A stretch of DNA of 64,000 nucleotides from Fusarium oxysporum f. sp. lycopersici 4287. Taxonomy: Eukaryota > Ascomycota > Sordariomycetes > Hypocreales > Nectriaceae. The stretch is from assembly GCF_000149955.1 (NCBI RefSeq), contig NC_030993.1, positions 3,801,453-3,865,452 of the forward strand. The letters are read 5' to 3'. Positions 32,164-42,232 of the stretch are shown piece by piece (within the stretch, counting starts at the first letter, position 1; each line of letters starts with the position of its first letter). The position numbers and the translations under genes were made by a program. The notes below the pieces were generated by a model. That model worked only from the letters and a program-made list of their open reading frames with translations. It had not been told where the DNA came from and searched no databases.

Positions 32164-33946
32164 ATGTCGAATATCGAGACCTCGGGTTCTGTTAAGGAGA
32201 GTCGTGATCGTGAGAAGGACGTCATGGCTGCTGATGATGTGTCGTATCATATCAGCACTGTCAATGAACTTGGTAATGTGGTTGATCCCGTCCTTTCGGC
32301 TAAGATCAATCTTGTCAACGAGGTAAGACCACAGAGGAACGATGAGTGTTGATCATGCTGACTTTCAAGACCATCAATGGGATTGGGTGGACAGGCTTCC
32401 ATCTCAAGCTCTGCTGTCTTACAGGCTTTGGCTTCGCAGCTGACTCCCTGGTAGCGTTTCTCCAGAGCGTTGCAGCCGGCCAAGCCTACCTTGAGATCGG
32501 TCACGGGGGCTATCCTACTGGTTCGACTATGGCTCTTTACGCTGGACTCCAGATGGGAGCTCTCTTCTGGGGCTTTGGTGCTGATATCATCGGTCGACGA
32601 ATCGCCTTCAACACTACGCTATTCATCGCTGCCATTGCTACCATTGTCGCAGGAGCTGGTCCCAGCTGGGTTGCCTTCTGTGTCTTCGTTGCCTTCCTTG
32701 GCTTTGGAGCTGGTGGTAACCTCGTCTTGGACCCAACTGTCATGCTGGAGTTTGTCCCTGCTAAACAGCAGTGGGTCATCACAGCTATGGCGGGATGGTG
32801 GGGTGTTGGTCAGGCCAGTGCTGGTTTCATCGCTTGGGGCTACTACTGTAAGTTCTCTATCCCGTTTAATCGTCAAGGACTCAGTGACTAATTTGGCCCT
32901 CTTTACAGCCCGAAACGATTGGACTTGTGTCGCTACAGTCGAAACATGCACATGGCAGAACAACAAATCTTGGAGACTCATCATGTTCACCGGTGGAGCC
33001 CTCATGTTTGTCATGTCCGCCCTGCGTATTCTCATCATCCGACTCCCTGAAACCCCAAAGTTCCTGGTCACCAACGGCAAAGAGGAGGAACTTGTTGCCA
33101 TGCTTCAGAAGCTTGCCAGCACTTATAAGCGACCATGCTCACTGACACTTGAGGGTCTTCAGGCTTGTGGCACCGCTCATACCCCTGAGCACGGTGGTAG
33201 CAAGGGATCTTCTGTTCGTGGCTTGGGAAAGAGTCTCGTTGGTCACGTCAAGGGACTCTTTTCGACCAAGAAGCTGGCTCTATCGACTTGTCTCATCTGG
33301 CTTTCTTGGACTTTGATCGGTCTTGGATATCCTCTATTCTTCCTTTATCTCCCGTGAGTTCTACTAAGTCCATAGACTAATGGGGTCCAGACTAACAGAT
33401 GCAGATCCCTTCTAAGCAGCCGTCTTCCCGACTACACTCCCTCCTTCACCGAGACCTGGCGCGATTACACCATCACCAACATCTGCGCCATCTTCGGTCC
33501 CCTGATTGCCGCTGGTCTTGCTGAAGTGAGCTTCCTTGGACGACGATACACAATGGCCATTGGAGCTGTGATCACTGCCATCTTCTTCTTCTGCTATACC
33601 GTCATCAAGACTCCTGCTCAGAATCTTGCCATCAGCAGCTGCATCTGTAAGCCCATCCTGTCCGTCATGTTGGTAGTACTAACAGGTCTCAGCTGTTTGT
33701 ATCAACCTCTACTATGGTACACTCTACGCTTATACCGCTGAGGTGTTCCCATCTGCGCACAGAACTACAGGCAATGGTATTGCAGTCTCGCTCAACCGTA
33801 TCATGGGTTTTCTTTCTGCTGTCATTGCGGTGACTGCTGATACAACCACTATAGCACCCTTGTATATCTCGGGGGCTTTGTTTTTTGTCATGGCTATCGT
33901 TTCTGTCATTCTGCCATTCGAACCATATGGTCGAAGTGCATCCTAG
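32164..33946 (+). CDS. MFS transporter, SV2/organic-cation-like class (525 aa)
   Basis: Exons 32164-32322, 32370-32847, 32909-33353, 33405-33646 and 33693-33946 join to 526 codons. About twelve hydrophobic helices are present. The signature between helices 2 and 3 is GFGADIIGRRIAFN, the helix-4/5 region reads GAGGNLVLDPTVMLEFVP, and the second-half counterpart is EVSFLGRRYTM. TAEVFPSAHRTTGNGIAVSLNR near the end is typical of the SV2/organic-cation/sugar-like porters. A long loop (GTAHTPEHGGSKGSSVRGLG) separates the halves. Divergent from the Rieske gene, so uptake of a quaternary amine or similar nutrient is the favoured guess. Plasma-membrane location is inferred. Confidence 0.85.
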
Positions 33947-34060
33947 GGAAGGGAGGCTCTCAGGTTGTCATGAGAGGTTCAAACCTCGAGTGCCAACCGC
34001 GCCAATGGTTGTTAATTATTATTATTTATCATTTAAGCTGTTTTCCCTATGACTTAACTT

Positions 34061-36400
34061 TTAAAATTGATTCATGTCCCACCAGTCCATGTTCATACTA
34101 AAGTTCTCCCCCATCGGCCCGAGATTCTCCCAAGGTCCCCAGGCCAAATCATGCGTAGTCACATGTTCATTACTAACCCCATGCTGGATCGTAATCGACC
34201 CATTCTCTACTGTCTCTTGTGGGTTCGCGTCTGTCCTCTCCGACACCCAAGCTGGAGGTGACGCGTACTGAGCTGTTGACTCTCGCATATCTGTTGGCGG
34301 TGAACTCGCCTCGGACATTGGTAGGCCATCTTCGTCTTGAGTGGCTGCATGACCGCCCCAAACATCTCGACCATGAACGCTTTGATCATGGTAGTTGGGG
34401 AATTGCGGTGCCGCTACATCCAGCAACACCCAGATGAGAGATGTTCTGACAGCGGCTGGGGATGATTTGTCAGTCGCCATTTGAGTTGATCGATCGGTTG
34501 ACTCGATGAACTGATCCAGAGTATGTTCCTGATATAGGTATTAGTGATCAGTAGAATATCTTTATGGAGTGGACGGCATACAATCGTTTTGCAAACTGGC
34601 CAACATGTCGCCATCTCCCTCACAAGATTCCTGCAAACTGCTAGATTTCTCACGGAAGATGCCTGCAGCTGACTATCATTAGTTCTTGTCCAGTACAGAT
34701 GCAATGTACTGGCGATTGCTGCTGCTTGAGCAAAGAAAGGATCAGCCAGTCGCAGATTCTTCTCCTCCGCTGTTCGAATCAACCTAGAGACCCAAGTACA
34801 ATGTCTCAAAGCCTTCAGGTAAGATGCTCTCCAGAATGAGTCACCTCCAAGTCTACACTTCGGTGTTTCAGCCATGACTGTATACAGAGATGGGTGATTG
34901 AGGACACAATGTATGGTATGGTAGGTCATCTGAATCCTGAGCCATGGCAGCCAATCCATACGATTGTTTTCTACCTCTAGGGGAGAAAGCTCCGGGAACT
35001 TTGTTGCGTTATAGCTTAGGGAGATTGGCCAGATCATCTCAACCTCCAACAGCCGCGAACAAAGTCTGGTGTAGTCGGAATCTGGATGCCAAGGACGTTT
35101 GGCTAAGCCTTCAAAGCACTTGGCGACGTAGAGTCTAACATCACTCCATAGTTCGCAAACCTTTAGGGACTGAGACCAAACGTCAACCAGAGTCTCCCGT
35201 AAGCCAGAATCGGTGGCTTTTGGAGCGGGAATGCAGCTTCCCAGAGAATCTCGGGTCTCGACCGTGAGCATTTGAGGCGCGTCGATACTTGTTGGTATAG
35301 ACGGCAACAGGACTGGCCTACCGCAAGAGGAGCTTAGGTACTGGATACTCCAGAATAGTCGGGATTTCTCTTGTGAGACTGCTGAACCACTTGGGTTGCG
35401 CTCACTGCCGGGAAGAAGCTGGATCATGTTCTGGACTGTTGCTATGTCAAAGCCAGCCATGGGGATGTTGCCCACTATTACGGTGTCAGTAAAAAGCAGC
35501 GCGTTATCATAATAAAGTCTGTATGAGCTTACATATGAAGTTGTAGTATGCCAATAGGCACAGCGCCTGAGCACATCTGACAGTCACTCTGCCCTCTGCA
35601 ATTTTGAGCATAACACCTCTCCGGGCAGTTTTGTTGTACGAGCCAGGGCTTTGGAGGTTATCCATAGGCATATCTGCCGTATTATAAGTCATGCTTAACG
35701 CTAGCATGGCATACATCAGTTCCTCAGATGTATCTGAGGGTAGTAAAGGGCGCTCGCCAAAAAGCCAAAGAGGCTGTCGATGGATATGGCGAAAGTAAAA
35801 GTCGATGGCTCTTGTGGTGACTTCCGTTGGTATTGACGATCTGCTCTTCATTAGCACGTATAAGCATGGCTTAAAGGGAAGAACTTACATTAATGGAAGG
35901 ATCGTATGAGGAGAGGTTGATGAGAATGACGGTATACGGTTATTCCTGTCTGACGCCGAGGTTGGTGTAGTCTCTTGCATTGATGGAGGACTGCATATAG
36001 TCAGTTTAGATGGCCCCGCTGCATGAGCTAGAGTAAGGTACTATTCAACGTACGCAACTCTGCTTATTAAGCTATCCAACTTATCCTCGAGTTGCTCAAG
36101 TCGACTGGACTGCAGCGCTTAGTAAGAGGTGTGAGATACTCGGATGAATGCCCTTACCATGCGATTCTCCATTCTGCTCGTGGTATCCTCACTGATAGGA
36201 TTGGCCTCGGTGAACGAGCATTGTTGACGGAGGCGTGTACATGCTGAACATCGCGGTCTTTCACCTGGGCAGCGAATCTTCTTGCGACTGCAATGTCATC
36301 AGCAATCATATCTGCCATTGCCGATATGGGCATAAATGTACCGGCAATTATCACAGGCCTGAGCAACGCGTCGATATTGTCTTGATCGTGGGGCACTCAT
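34061..36400 (-). CDS. Zn2Cys6 transcription factor of the amine cluster
   Basis: Start at 36400 (MSAPRSRQYRRVAQ). Splicing 36342|36287 rebuilds the zinc cluster ACDNCRRKKIRCPGERP-RCSACTRLRQQC. Next exons are 36158-36287 and 36054-36109 (SSRLEQLEDKLDSLISRVA, a coiled-coil dimerisation helix). A further short exon (about 35890-36000) and the long part from about 35857 down follow, including AIDFYFRHIHRQPLWLFGE and YAMLALSMTYNTAD, the fungal_trans region. The last intron (about 34528-34581) joins CKTI to EHTLDQFIESTD, and the C-terminus ends in WDMNQF. Location between the MFS gene and the sarcosine-oxidase gene suggests it is the pathway regulator, possibly acting on the CGG elements nearby. 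Exact lengths of internal exons are less certain than the ends. Confidence 0.8.
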
Positions 36401-36971
36401 GCTGTGTGTTTATTGATGTGATTGATATGGCTTGTGCAGAGACTGGAGAGCGGTTGGTGACATTCAGAATTGGTGCAGATTATGTATCCTACGCGTCTGG
36501 CTACTGAGTCTAGGCCCTGAGTCAAAAGTGCGGGGGTAAAAAGCCACTGAGAACAGGGAGCTCGCCACTGGCTCGGCCTGCTTAAAATTCCGGGTCTTGT
36601 CTTATCAGACACCTAGTTTTGCGATAAGAGACGCTGGCTTACAACGGCGAATGCCTTCCTTTATCGGGCTCAATTGAAGGAAGTAACTGTAGTGCGTGTT
36701 AAACTCTTCCATGCGACTATTGCATTGTTTTTAGTTTTTGTTCTTCCTATCAAGTTCAGACAACGGGCGACGCTGTCAATAGGTGCTATCCTGTTGTTTC
36801 AATGCTTGTAGACCGAGCCATCGTGTTTGTGAAATGAAATCCACAAGCTGCACGAAGTCATCCTGTACCAAGTAATATAAGTTGTCTACATTTCTTACGA
36901 TCTTATGGTAAAGATTAGACAATTTTTAGCTAACAGTGATATCTAATTAATGCTGTCTAAATGCTATGCTC
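36401..36971. other. Intergenic region, nothing seen
   Basis: Promoter of the minus-strand regulator and 3' flank of the oxidase gene. No CGGATTCT copy, ORF or repeat of note. Confidence 0.5.
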
Positions 36972-38153
36972 CTATAGTTTGCTGTCTGCTCCTACCCTAG
37001 GGATGCCAAAGTTCGAGATATCCTCCTTTGTTTCACCATCTATCGCAAGCTCTGCCAAAACACGGCCAATAGCTGGAGCAAACTTGAACGCATGACCTCC
37101 ACCCAAGCCCACAATAACATTGGGATGATTCTTCAAAGGGCTGATGACGAATTGACGATCAGGCGTGATGGCGTATTGACAAGTGACTGTTCGAATGGCC
37201 TGGCCCTTTCCGGGTATCAGACCGCCCATAAAAGAGGTCAATTCGTTGAATAGATCATCAGATGGAACAAAAGTTCGTTCTTCGGGTGTCATGAAGTTGT
37301 TGGAAGTATCACGGCCTGCCTTGATTGTTGGCTCGCCGTAACTGGGGAATCCGTAGAAATATCTGTTGCCAGCCCAGATCCATACAGGAAACTTTGTATC
37401 GTCAAATGGGGTGATATCGGTCGGTTTATAGTAGGTGACCTGCTCTTGCATAATCTGGAGCGGGATGTTTGTGCCAAGCGGAGTGATAAGCTTGTTGGTC
37501 CACGCGTCGCAAGCCAAGATAGCCTTGTCGGCGTGGAATTGACCTCGAGATGTCTTGATAGTCATGCCCTTGCCGTTTGAATCTGGGATCAATGCATCCA
37601 CACGCGTCTTCTCCTTCAAAACAGCGCCGTTGGCACGAGCTTGATACTGCATTGCCGCCACAGATTTGGAGGCGTGTACGATTCCTGAGTCGGCAGTGTA
37701 GATCGTCTGAACGCCTTCTGCAATGTCAAAAGAAGACCAGCGCTTCTTGACTTCCTGAGAGCTGAGGACCTCATAGGGGATATTATTTGCGTCAAGACTC
37801 CTCATAAACTCAGAAGCACTCATGCTCTTCTCGAATTTGTTCAGAGATGCTCCATCATCAGCCAGTTGAGGGAAGAAGACAACGCCTCCAGTGATAGTGA
37901 GCATTTGAAGACCACTTCGACGTTCCAGTTCAGCCCAGTCTTTGTAAGCAGCTCGGGCGAGTGCTACATAGTCTGGTGAGCCGTAGGAGGTTCTAACAAT
38001 ACGTGATGTGTCGTGTGAAGATCCGTAGATGTTTCCAAAGTCATATTGCTCGAAACCGATAACTGTAGCTCCTTTGATGGCGGCGTGATAGGCTGCTGCG
38101 CTACCAAGAGCACCGAGGCCAACTACGGCCACTTGGAAGTTGCTGTTTGACAT
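36972..38153 (-). CDS. Sarcosine-oxidase-type FAD amine oxidase with peroxisomal SKL end (393 aa)
   Basis: Intronless. The N-terminal dinucleotide site is VVGLGALGSAAAYHAA with the acidic partner FEQYD; SSHDTSRIVRTSYG follows as in monomeric sarcosine oxidase, pipecolate oxidase and fructosyl-amine oxidase. The C-terminal block TVTCQYAITPDRQFVISP contains the cysteine that carries covalent FAD in this family, and GLGGGHAFKFAPAIGRVLAEL closes the fold. The last three residues are SKL, a PTS1 signal, so it should act in peroxisomes where its H2O2 is removed by catalase. Together with the Rieske oxygenase this suggests stepwise N-demethylation (betaine to dimethylglycine to sarcosine to glycine), but N-methyl amino acids or pipecolate are also possible substrates. 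Confidence 0.9.
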   Translation of the reverse strand: MSNSNFQVAVVGLGALGSAAAYHAAIKGATVIGFEQYDFGNIYGSSHDTSRIVRTSYGSPDYVALARAAYKDWAELERRSGLQMLTITGGVVFFPQLADDGASLNKFEKSMSASEFMRSLDANNIPYEVLSSQEVKKRWSSFDIAEGVQTIYTADSGIVHASKSVAAMQYQARANGAVLKEKTRVDALIPDSNGKGMTIKTSRGQFHADKAILACDAWTNKLITPLGTNIPLQIMQEQVTYYKPTDITPFDDTKFPVWIWAGNRYFYGFPSYGEPTIKAGRDTSNNFMTPEERTFVPSDDLFNELTSFMGGLIPGKGQAIRTVTCQYAITPDRQFVISPLKNHPNVIVGLGGGHAFKFAPAIGRVLAELAIDGETKEDISNFGIPRVGADSKL

Positions 38154-39106
38154 TGTGGGGAGTCTGACAAGAGATCGTGATCAAGAGACAATTCAAAGAT
38201 TGTTGAGGGATAAAATGAAGTTGAATTGGCCTGCTAATCTCATACTATCGTCACAACGCCCTTCCTTATAATCGTGTCGAGGCCGATATAGTATGAACCT
38301 TATCTTATCTTATCAGGCAGTTCCCCGAGTTTGCGGGGAACATCAGGTCATGAGATAAGTTGCCCGTACCCACTTGAGCCGTGACGGAATTTCCGTCCCC
38401 ACCACGGATTCTCACGGATTCTTCAGCCGAGACCAAACTGTAAGTCTGGGCCAACAAGACATCTCTGTTAGTAAGCCTGCGACTATCACCAATACAAAGG
38501 AGGCTCCAGCTTCTATCGCAAGAAGATGCTTCCGTTCGTTTAACATATATTTCTCTGCTTTTGGAACATGATGAAACTCGCCATGATTCGCCCTCAACGC
38601 CCCCCAATCAACTAGAGGAGAACTTGCCAGGATGGTGTCTCTGAACTGGGGAACATGTCCAACCTCATGAGACCCTCGAACAATGAATACAGAAGACAAG
38701 ACACGCTCCTATTGGCAGACCTCCATGATGGGACGGAGACGCTGGTAACTCTCCGCGAGGCATTGCGGCAGCGACACTCTCTGGATATAAAGCGGTAATA
38801 AGAGTTTTCACAGACTGAGCGGCAACCGCACCTTGGGGGCACAGGGCGGCAACAACACCAGGCGTTACACAGCGGCAGCGATACCATTGGGCGCCGCGGT
38901 TGATGTATTCTTGAGTGTAAAGAGGGGTTGAAGGTTACACGATGACGAGCCGAGGGAGGCTGACAATTATTTTGTCTGCATTTTAGAGGAGTTGTCTCGT
39001 AAATATTCCAGCTTTCAACCCAGTCACAGGTGTTCAATTATACACATAAAGCTGCACTTGCCGTTCTTGTCAATTAAATATATTAGTATTCATTATTCTG
39101 CGACTA
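38154..39106. other. Divergent intergenic region between oxidase and Baeyer-Villiger monooxygenase
   Basis: About 950 bp without a supported gene; the two ORFs at 38305-39037 (minus) lack domain features. The proposed regulatory elements are at 38383-38422. Confidence 0.5.
38383..38422. promoter_or_regulatory. CGG-N5-CCG palindrome followed by two CGGATTCT repeats
   Basis: GACGGAATTTCCGTC (38383-38397) is a palindrome with a single central base and contains CGG-N5-CCG, a classic site type for dimeric Zn2Cys6 proteins. CGGATTCT follows directly at 38405-38412 and 38415-38422, ten bases apart. The group is 230-270 bp upstream of the oxidase start and repeats the octamer found upstream of the Rieske gene. 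Confidence 0.6.
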
Positions 39107-40664
39107 TTGCTTTCGCCAAGCGCTTTCATTATGGGGATAAACTCATCAAACCCAGCTCATGACCCCGCGATTGTCCTGCCGCAGACAACGGACAACAGAC
39201 CAGTCTTGGACCAGAAATCCATCACTGACAAAGTGGGAGGCGGATCCACAGCTCATGCAAATGCTGTCCATGAAACGTTCACTTGCAAGGATGCTCCAGT
39301 CGAGAACCAACGTCCTCTCAAGGTCCGTGTAATCGGCGCTGGATATTCCGGCGTCTACCTTGGCATCAGAATCCCACAGCGTTTGCGCAACATTGATCTC
39401 AAGATCTATGAGAAGAATGAAGGTGTCGGCGGAACGTGGTGGGAGAATCGGTATCCAGGTTGTGCCTGCGATATCCCATGTAAGCAAGAGAACCTTCTAC
39501 AAGATCACAGTCTATTGATATTCCTACCTATAGCCCATTCTTACCAGTACACCTTTGCCCCGAACAAGGCTTGGTCAGGCTTTTATGCCCCTTCACACGA
39601 GATTTGCGCCTACATCGACGGCGTGGCAGAGAAATACGGTGCCAAGCGCTTCATTCATCTCGGACACAGAGTAACCAGCGCAACTTGGAATGATACCGCC
39701 AAGAAATGGTATTGCTTGCGTTGCCTCATCTCGACCAAACGCTGACATCATCTAGGCACGTCACAGTTGAGACCAACTCAGGGGAGAGCTTCGCCGAGGA
39801 AGTGGATGTCGTTGTTGCAGCTAGAGGTAACCTCAACACAATCTCCTGGCCTGACATTCCTGGCTTTGATACCTTCAAGGGCAAGAAGATGCACTCAGCA
39901 GCCTGGGACCAGGAATACGACTTCAAGAACAAGAACATTGGTGTTATCGGTGGTGGTTCGAGCTCGATTCAGATCGTGCCAGAACTGCAAAAGGTAGAAG
40001 GTGCTAAATTGAGTTGCTTCGTTCGCAGCAAGGTATGGATATCGAACCGTTTTGGTGATGTGACGATGAAGCAATTAGGGTGGGACCCTTCCGATATTGA
40101 GTGTGAGTTATGCCTCAGGGCCTACCCAAACGGAATGACTCAATCTAACGTGAAGATAGTCTCGGCCGAACGTCTGGCAGAATTTGTCAAGAGCGATGAT
40201 GAATATCTCCGCTTCCGCAAGCGCATCGAGGACGACGGCAACTTGGTTCATCTTTCAACTCTCCGAGGCTCAGAGATGCAGAAAGAGTTCGTGTCCATGT
40301 TCTCAAAGATCACCAATGATGTTCTTGGTTCACGACCCGATCTTCTCGAATCGTTCTCGCCAACTTTTGGTGTTGGATGTCGTCGTTTGACCCCAGGACC
40401 TGGTTATCTCGAAGCTCTGTCTCAGCCTAACGTCAATTTCATCACTCAAGGTATCGAGAGTATCAACGAGACAGGCCTGAAGCTCAGCGGGCCCGAGGGT
40501 CGACAGGTCGACGTCGATGTTTTGGTTTGTGCGACTGGCTTTCAGACTAACTATACCCCTCCTTTCCCTGTTATCGGCAAGCAAGGAGTATCATTGAAGG
40601 ACAGTTTATCGTTCCCTCGCACGTATCTCACTATGGCGGTGATGGATTCCTAAACTACTTCATG
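39107..40664 (+). CDS. Baeyer-Villiger-type flavin monooxygenase, frameshifted at the gap edge
   Basis: Start at 39107 or at the inner Met at 39131. Exons 39107-39479, 39534-39708, 39756-40102 and 40160-gap are in frame. The FAD site is VRVIGAGYSGVYLGI, followed by GVGGTWWENRYPGCACDIP and SHSYQYTFAPN, and the NADPH-site region IGVIGGGSSSIQIVPEL; ATGFQTNYTPPFPVIG is near the end. These identify a class-B (BVMO) enzyme that turns ketones into esters or lactones. At about 40640 the frame shifts: the expected AVDGFLNYFM is present one base out of frame, producing a TAA at 40651-40653 just before the gap. It is either a true one-base deletion or a sequencing error at the contig end. The third intron (40103-40159) is 57 bp, stop-free and in frame. 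Confidence 0.8.
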
Positions 40665-41130
40665 NNNNNNNNNNNNNNNNNNNNNNNNNNNNNNNNNNNN
40701 NNNNNNNNNNNNNNNNNNNNNNNNNNNNNNNNNNNNNNNNNNNNNNNNNNNNNNNNNNNNNNNNNNNNNNNNNNNNNNNNNNNNNNNNNNNNNNNNNNNN
40801 NNNNNNNNNNNNNNNNNNNNNNNNNNNNNNNNNNNNNNNNNNNNNNNNNNNNNNNNNNNNNNNNNNNNNNNNNNNNNNNNNNNNNNNNNNNNNNNNNNNN
40901 NNNNNNNNNNNNNNNNNNNNNNNNNNNNNNNNNNNNNNNNNNNNNNNNNNNNNNNNNNNNNNNNNNNNNNNNNNNNNNNNNNNNNNNNNNNNNNNNNNNN
41001 NNNNNNNNNNNNNNNNNNNNNNNNNNNNNNNNNNNNNNNNNNNNNNNNNNNNNNNNNNNNNNNNNNNNNNNNNNNNNNNNNNNNNNNNNNNNNNNNNNNN
41101 NNNNNNNNNNNNNNNNNNNNNNNNNNNNNN
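40665..41130. other. Assembly gap (466 N)
   Basis: Undefined bases covering the 3' end of the flavin monooxygenase gene. Confidence 0.99.
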
Positions 41131-42232
41131 TGCTCTGTAGTCTATTCTTTCGTCAAGTAAACACGAGGATGGAAGCTATACTTGCGTGGTCTAGCAAATC
41201 ATCTATCAATTCCATATCCGCAAATCAACTATGAGTCAATCTTTGAACCATTTTATAGCTTCTCCAGTGGTACAACCAGGCACTGACAGACCTCTGCCCT
41301 AAAGTCCCTTTTGTAAAGTCCGGAGGTAGTGAAGTCAAAGCGCAAACACAGTCAATCATTGCATTCCACTCAGGTGTATTGTCAAGTTTTACAGGCTTCA
41401 ACAGTCTCTTCGCTGTGCTGAAGTTAGTCAGCTCTAGTAAGTCAGTAGAATGCAGCCGTTTCATATGGAATACGGATAACCCACACGCGTTTAGGCAGAA
41501 AGTCCAGGGCTTTCAGTTTCGCTCTAATTGTGCATTATGTAGTATGATGCTCTTTCAAAGCGTGTACTTTTAAGCGCATACTGCACTAGCTTGCACTAGA
41601 ACTCCGCGGAAGTGTGGCATGCCCGGAATGACATTATGGGAGGGCTTAGGCTATTTGCTCTAACCTCCTCATCTCCTCGTCTCCGCGGACACGCCCACGT
41701 CCTAGAGTATTCCTTCTGCTAGGCAAAAAAATAGGTGCATGTAAATGTGCTCATACTCTAGCTAGAATAAGTTAGGTCCTCTTGGTATCTGTATCTAAAA
41801 GTTCGCAGTACGAAGCAAGCTTTGATCACATTTTAGTCTCCCCGGACTGAAGAAGCTAGCGGCTTTGAGGTTGGGAAATGCACCCCTGCGGCTGTCTTTA
41901 TTCAATGACGGTATAGTTCAATTCCTTCTGACCTGCCATGGGAATTTCCTTGCATAGTTTGGTGCAAGGTAGCAAAGCTGGAGTACTACCCCAGACTGCC
42001 CCATATGTTTAAAGCGCGGAAAGACAAGCACCGAGATGCGGGGGAAGGGTCTTGGAGAATTATAACCATGTCGTCTACAGAAGTCTTGGTAGATATATAT
42101 AAGAATGAACGGAATCCGAAAACATACTGCTCTAGAATACAAACTCATCTCATTATCTTTCTGGCTCCCATCGCTCACATAATCCCTACATACCAGCATC
42201 ACGCCCTTGGTTATAGCCGTTCGCTTATTGCG
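41131..42232. other. Intergenic region before the saponin-hydrolase-like gene
   Basis: The first 100 bp may hold the last codons of the monooxygenase, but the frame cannot be set. The rest is promoter sequence with a TATA-like box at 42094 and one CreA-type GCGGGG near 42041. No other gene is seen. Confidence 0.45.
42094..42102 (+). promoter_or_regulatory. TATA-like box of the saponin-hydrolase-like gene
   Basis: TATATATAA lies 139 bp before the preferred ATG at 42233. It falls inside the longer open frame starting at 42005, which argues that the upstream in-frame ATGs are not used. Confidence 0.5.

Noticed and set aside
38305..39037. Two overlapping minus ORFs (100 and 141 codons) between the oxidase and BVMO.
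   Set aside because: Cys/Arg/Ser-rich low-quality translations and they cover the palindromic promoter elements.
42005..42232. N-terminal extension of the saponin-hydrolase-like ORF by 76 residues.
   Set aside because: A TATA box lies inside it and the downstream Met gives a proper signal peptide, so the long start is unlikely.
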